Shown: positions 61,136-64,000 of the stretch, piece after piece
Numbering within the stretch: the stretch's first letter is position 1
Layout: each line of letters starts with the position of its first letter
NCBI GenBank assembly: GCA_900766825.1
Contig: CAAFWU010000070.1
Coordinates: 28,638 to 92,637, forward strand
DNA from: Bacteroidales bacterium
Lineage (GTDB): Bacteria > Bacteroidota > Bacteroidia > Bacteroidales > Marinilabiliaceae
DNA length: 64,000 nt
Direction: 5' to 3'
The notes under the pieces: model-generated
Seen by the model: the letters and a program-made list of their open reading frames with translations, nothing else
Databases searched by the model: none
Told to the model about the DNA's origin: nothing
Program-made: the position numbers and the translations under genes

Positions 61136-62332
61136 TTACTCGACGATGTCGGTAACCTGACCTGCACCTACGGTGCGACCACCCTCGCGGATAGCGAAGC
61201 GGAGACCAACGTTGATAGCAACGGGGTAGATGAGCTCGACCTCGATGTTAACGTGATCGCCAGGCATTACGATCTCAGTTCCCTCGGGGAGCTTGATCTC
61301 GCCAGTGATGTCGAGGGTACGGAGGTAGAACTGAGGACGATACTTGTTCTTGAAAGGAGTGTGACGACCACCCTCCTCTTTCTTGAGGACGTAGATCTGA
61401 GCCTTGAACTTGGTGTGAGGAGTGATAGAACCGGGCTTGCAGAGAACCATACCACGCTTCATCTCAGCCTTGTCGATACCGCGGAGGAGGAGACCAACGT
61501 TGTCACCAGCCTCACCCTCGTCGAGGGTCTTGCGGAACATCTCGACACCAGTACAGGTGGTCTTCTTGCCCTCGCTGTCGAGACCAACGATCTGGAGCTC
61601 GTCACCTACGTGAACAACACCAGTCTCGATACGACCAGTTGCAACGGTACCACGACCAGTGATGGTCATAGCATCCTCAACAGGCATGAGGAAGGGCTTA
61701 TCAGTCTCACGAACAGGAGTAGGAATCCACTCGTCGACAGCCTTCATGAGATCCATAACTTTCTCCTCCCACTCAGGCTCGCCGTTGAGGGCGCCGAGGG
61801 CGGAGCCACGGATAACAGGGCTCTCATCACCGTCGAACTCGTAGAAGGTGAGGAGGTCGCGGAGCTCCATCTCAACGAGGTCGAGCAACTCAGCATCCTC
61901 AACGAGGTCAACTTTGTTCATGAAGACTACGATCCTAGGAACGTTCACCTGACGAGCGAGCAAGATGTGCTCACGGGTCTGAGGCATAGGACCATCGGTA
62001 GCAGCGCAGACGAGGATAGCACCGTCCATCTGAGCAGCACCAGTAACCATGTTCTTAACGTAGTCGGCGTGACCTGGGCAGTCTACGTGAGCGTAGTGAC
62101 GAGCCTCGGTCTCATACTCTACGTGAGCGGTGTTGATGGTGATACCACGCTCTTTCTCTTCAGGAGCAGAGTCGATAGAATCGAAGCTCTTAACCTGGTT
62201 AACAGCAGAGGGGAGTCTCTTAGAGAGCACGGTGGTGATAGCAGCAGTCAAGGTGGTCTTGCCGTGATCGACGTGACCGATGGTGCCGATGTTTACGTGT
62301 GGCTTAGTTCTTTGGAAAGTTTCTTTAGCCAT
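61136..62332 (-). CDS. tuf: translation elongation factor Tu
   Basis: A 398-residue GTPase that brings aminoacyl-tRNA to the ribosome. Motifs: GHVDHGKT (19-26), DCPGH (84-88) and NKVD (139-142), followed by domains II and III with the family ending GRTVGAGQV. The promoter is at 62436-62467. It is the first gene of the transcript that continues with trnW and secE. Confidence 0.98.
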   Translation of the reverse strand: MAKETFQRTKPHVNIGTIGHVDHGKTTLTAAITTVLSKRLPSAVNQVKSFDSIDSAPEEKERGITINTAHVEYETEARHYAHVDCPGHADYVKNMVTGAAQMDGAILVCAATDGPMPQTREHILLARQVNVPRIVVFMNKVDLVEDAELLDLVEMELRDLLTFYEFDGDESPVIRGSALGALNGEPEWEEKVMDLMKAVDEWIPTPVRETDKPFLMPVEDAMTITGRGTVATGRIETGVVHVGDELQIVGLDSEGKKTTCTGVEMFRKTLDEGEAGDNVGLLLRGIDKAEMKRGMVLCKPGSITPHTKFKAQIYVLKKEEGGRHTPFKNKYRPQFYLRTLDITGEIKLPEGTEIVMPGDHVNIEVELIYPVAINVGLRFAIREGGRTVGAGQVTDIVE

Positions 62333-62435
62333 AATTCGAATTATTAGACAATTAGATTTTTATTCTTAAGTCAAGAAAGTGAATTCTCGTTGCTATCGAA
62401 AAGGCATAACTATCCACGCTTGGAGAATTCGATTG
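62333..62435. other. leader of the tuf transcript
   Basis: About 100 bases between the -7 element and the tuf start. It is AT-rich and holds no ORF that looks real and no clear terminator-type hairpin; it is the untranslated leader of tuf. Confidence 0.5.
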
Positions 62436-62467
62436 CAAAGGTAAATATTTTTGTTGTAATCCAACAA
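62436..62467 (-). promoter_or_regulatory. promoter of tuf and the downstream operon
   Basis: On the minus strand TACCTTTG (62436-62443) fits the -7 consensus TAnnTTTG and is preceded by TTG at 62462-62464 (18-base gap) and again at 62465-62467 (21-base gap), so a -33 element at near-ideal distance is available. The start codon is about 104 bases downstream. Confidence 0.7.
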
Positions 62468-62629
62468 GTCTTTGAATATTTTTTTGTTAGGGAATGCACA
62501 TTATTAAGAGTAGATGACCTATTGTTCACATTTGGAGATGGAGTAAGGGGGATGATTTGAAGATACGAAATAGATAAAATTTGAGAAAAGTATGGCATGG
62601 GGGTGATGAATTAAAAGAGAAAGGTGCTG
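62468..62629. other. AT-rich spacer between hpf terminator and tuf promoter
   Basis: No gene is visible here. The sequence is AT-rich and contains no TAnnTTTG element with a spaced -33 other than that at 62436. Confidence 0.4.
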
Positions 62630-62671
62630 AAAAGCAAAAACATCATCTCATTATTGAGTAATGAGATGATG
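62630..62671 (-). terminator. rho-independent terminator after hpf
   Basis: CATCATCTCATTA (62641-62653) pairs perfectly with TAATGAGATGATG (62659-62671) over a five-base loop; on the minus strand it is followed by TTTTTGCTTTT. It ends the xerC-hpf unit about 90 bases past the hpf stop. Confidence 0.88.
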
Positions 62672-62761
62672 TTTTGTACTGCTTATGAAAATTGCCTTAT
62701 TGAGATTTGTTCACAGAAAGGATTCTGTGTCAGAGTCTCAAGGGGGCTTGAGGAATGGGCG

Positions 62762-63052
62762 TTATTTTTGTTCTTTGTATTTGATGAGTTGTTTGCGAAG
62801 AGCATCGCAAGCGAGGTCGATGCCTTCCTCGAAGGTCTTGCACTGTTTTTCGGCTACGAGGTTGCCGTTGGGGACAGCGAGCGAGATCTTGGAGACTTTG
62901 TTTTCTGTGTTGTCAGCTTTGTCGAGGCTGAGAACGACCTCGGCGGAGAGGATGCCGTCGAAGAAATGGTCGAGTTTAGCTACTTTCTGGTTAGCGAAGT
63001 CCTTGAGTTGCTGCGACGCGTCGAAGTGGACTGATTGAATTGTCAGTTTCAT
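62762..63052 (-). CDS. hpf: ribosome hibernation factor HPF/YfiA family
   Basis: A 96-residue short-form hibernation factor: IQSVHFDASQQLKDFANQKVAKLDHFFDG, then VVLSLDKADNTENKVSKISL and a last helix AEKQCKTFEEGIDLACDALRKQL. It binds the 30S subunit and stops translation in the stationary phase. It follows xerC by 15 bases on the same strand, forming a two-gene unit that ends at the hairpin 62641-62671. The length is the short-form size, with no C-terminal dimerisation domain. Confidence 0.92.
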   Translation of the reverse strand: MKLTIQSVHFDASQQLKDFANQKVAKLDHFFDGILSAEVVLSLDKADNTENKVSKISLAVPNGNLVAEKQCKTFEEGIDLACDALRKQLIKYKEQK

Positions 63053-63067
63053 AATACATTCCTCCTT

Positions 63068-63967
63068 TTAGTTGTGGGCTCTGGGATGAGCCTTTTTGTA
63101 GATGTTGTTTAACTGTTCGAAGTCGCTATGCGCATAGATTTGCGTAGCGGATAGAGAAGCGTGACCGAGGAGTTCCTTGATTGCCATGAGGTCGGCGCCG
63201 TGATTGAGCATTGCTGTTGCAAAAGTGTGTCGGAGCACGTGAGGGCTCATTTTTGTTGCATTTGCAGCGAGTTGTATATGGTCATGCACAATCTGGTATA
63301 CCAGTTGGGGGTATATGGGTTTGCCTTTGGCTGTAAGAAAGAGCGGGTCGGTCGGAAGAGGTGTTCCGAACTCGTTTTCTCTATGATGAAGATAGGAAGA
63401 AATAATGGAATTTAAAAATTTTGTAACAGGAATTATTCTTTGTTTATTTCTTTTTCCGTTGACAAGGATTTGCTGTGTGGCCATATCTATTTGTCCTACA
63501 GTCATATTAACGAGTTCGGCGCGTCGGATGCCAGTGAGGTAAAAAAGTTGGACTATGGTTCGGTCGCGGTGGCCGATGAAGGTGTCTGGGTAGTTGACAG
63601 GGTCTACTATATTGAGCATTTCGTCGTCGTGAAGGAAGACTGGTAGTTTTTTGGGTGTTTTGACGCTGTCTATGACTTTGCAGGGGTTGATTTTGACTAT
63701 GTCTCTTTGACAGAGGAAGCGATAGAAACTTCGGAGGGCGGCTACCATACGGTTAACTGAACGGGGGGCTATGTCGCTGTCTAGAAGGGTGACCATCCAG
63801 CGGCGGACGTTTTTGGGGGTTACTTGGGTTAGGTCGGTTATGTTGGTTGTGGAGGATAGGAAGGTTTCGAAGTTTTGGAGGTCGCGTTGGTAGGCCTGGA
63901 TGGTTAGGGGGGAGGCGCGGCGCTCGTATTGCATGTAGTCTAGGAAGGGGGGGATGTGGGGGGACAT
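63068..63967 (-). CDS. xerC: tyrosine recombinase XerC
   Basis: A 299-residue site-specific recombinase that resolves chromosome dimers at dif. The catalytic set is complete: Arg148 (TGIRRAEL), Lys172, His243 and Arg246 (HVLRHTF), His269 and Tyr278 (GHASLSATQIYAH). An N-terminal SAM-like core-binding domain spans about 1-100. The start (63967) is only 33 bases from the window edge, next to a poly-T/poly-G run, so its exact start is less sure. The gene is the first of the xerC-hpf pair. Confidence 0.94.
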   Translation of the reverse strand: MSPHIPPFLDYMQYERRASPLTIQAYQRDLQNFETFLSSTTNITDLTQVTPKNVRRWMVTLLDSDIAPRSVNRMVAALRSFYRFLCQRDIVKINPCKVIDSVKTPKKLPVFLHDDEMLNIVDPVNYPDTFIGHRDRTIVQLFYLTGIRRAELVNMTVGQIDMATQQILVNGKRNKQRIIPVTKFLNSIISSYLHHRENEFGTPLPTDPLFLTAKGKPIYPQLVYQIVHDHIQLAANATKMSPHVLRHTFATAMLNHGADLMAIKELLGHASLSATQIYAHSDFEQLNNIYKKAHPRAHN

Positions 63968-64000
63968 TTTTTGAGGGAGTTTTTTTTTTGGGGGGGGGGG

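Overview
The window looks like a chromosomal segment of a Bacteroidota bacterium, most likely order Bacteroidales. Supporting signs are: a type IX secretion C-terminal sorting domain on a glycoside hydrolase, a FecR / STN-TonB receptor / DUF4249 set, TamB, DUF3467 and DUF3078 proteins, many lipoproteins, promoter elements of the Bacteroidetes -7 type (TAnnTTTG), almost no Shine-Dalgarno sequences, and the gene order xerC-hpf-tuf-trnW-secE-nusG-rplKAJL-rpoBC. Genus cannot be told from sequence alone. There are no rRNA genes, CRISPR arrays, insertion sequences or phage genes; one tRNA (Trp, CCA) is present.

Layout. 1-0.85 kb: the 3' part of an AlbA_2-type gene and a DUF3467 gene. 0.9-4.9 kb (minus): a four-gene cassette of PqqD-like carrier/recognition protein, HprK-like kinase, S24/S26 peptidase and ABC exporter, which looks like an uncharacterised peptide modification and export system with no visible precursor. 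5.0-12 kb: tsaD divergent from tamB, then an exported protein of unknown function. 12-13.7 kb: an AAA-ATPase/PD-(D/E)XK fusion. 14.4-19.4 kb: fecR, a TonB-dependent receptor, a 30-residue membrane peptide ORF and a DUF4249 lipoprotein, without a sigma factor next to them. 19.5-24.7 kb: trxB, nspC, a DUF3078 barrel and an AAA_14/DUF4143 ATPase with tandem repeats upstream. 24.9-32.4 kb: envelope and secreted proteins (endonuclease/phosphatase-fold lipoprotein, beta-helix lipoprotein, T9SS-exported GH43, GNAT, SGNH lipoprotein). 32.5-34.1 kb: an AT-rich AbiE toxin-antitoxin pair. 34.4-39.9 kb: purL and an rluB-type pseudouridine synthase with a long Arg-rich repeat tail. 40.6-45.6 kb: GH43 lipoprotein, RDD protein, der, tatC and tatA. 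45.9-49.4 kb: an HtrA protease and a second AAA-ATPase/nuclease gene broken by one in-frame TAG. 49.7-64 kb: the transcription/translation super-operon, read right to left.

How the genes work together. The right end is the core information-processing block, punctuated by hairpins (tuf/trnW, rplL/rpoB, rpoB/rpoC). The left and centre are mostly envelope biogenesis and surface export: TamB, Tat, HtrA, TonB receptor, T9SS cargo and lipoproteins. The two GH43 enzymes (one secreted by T9SS, one lipid-anchored) suggest attack on arabinan or related plant polysaccharide. Accessory elements (AbiE, two AAA/PD-(D/E)XK genes, AAA_14) are scattered singly between housekeeping genes. All functional assignments rest on recognisable motifs and family knowledge; no database search was run.
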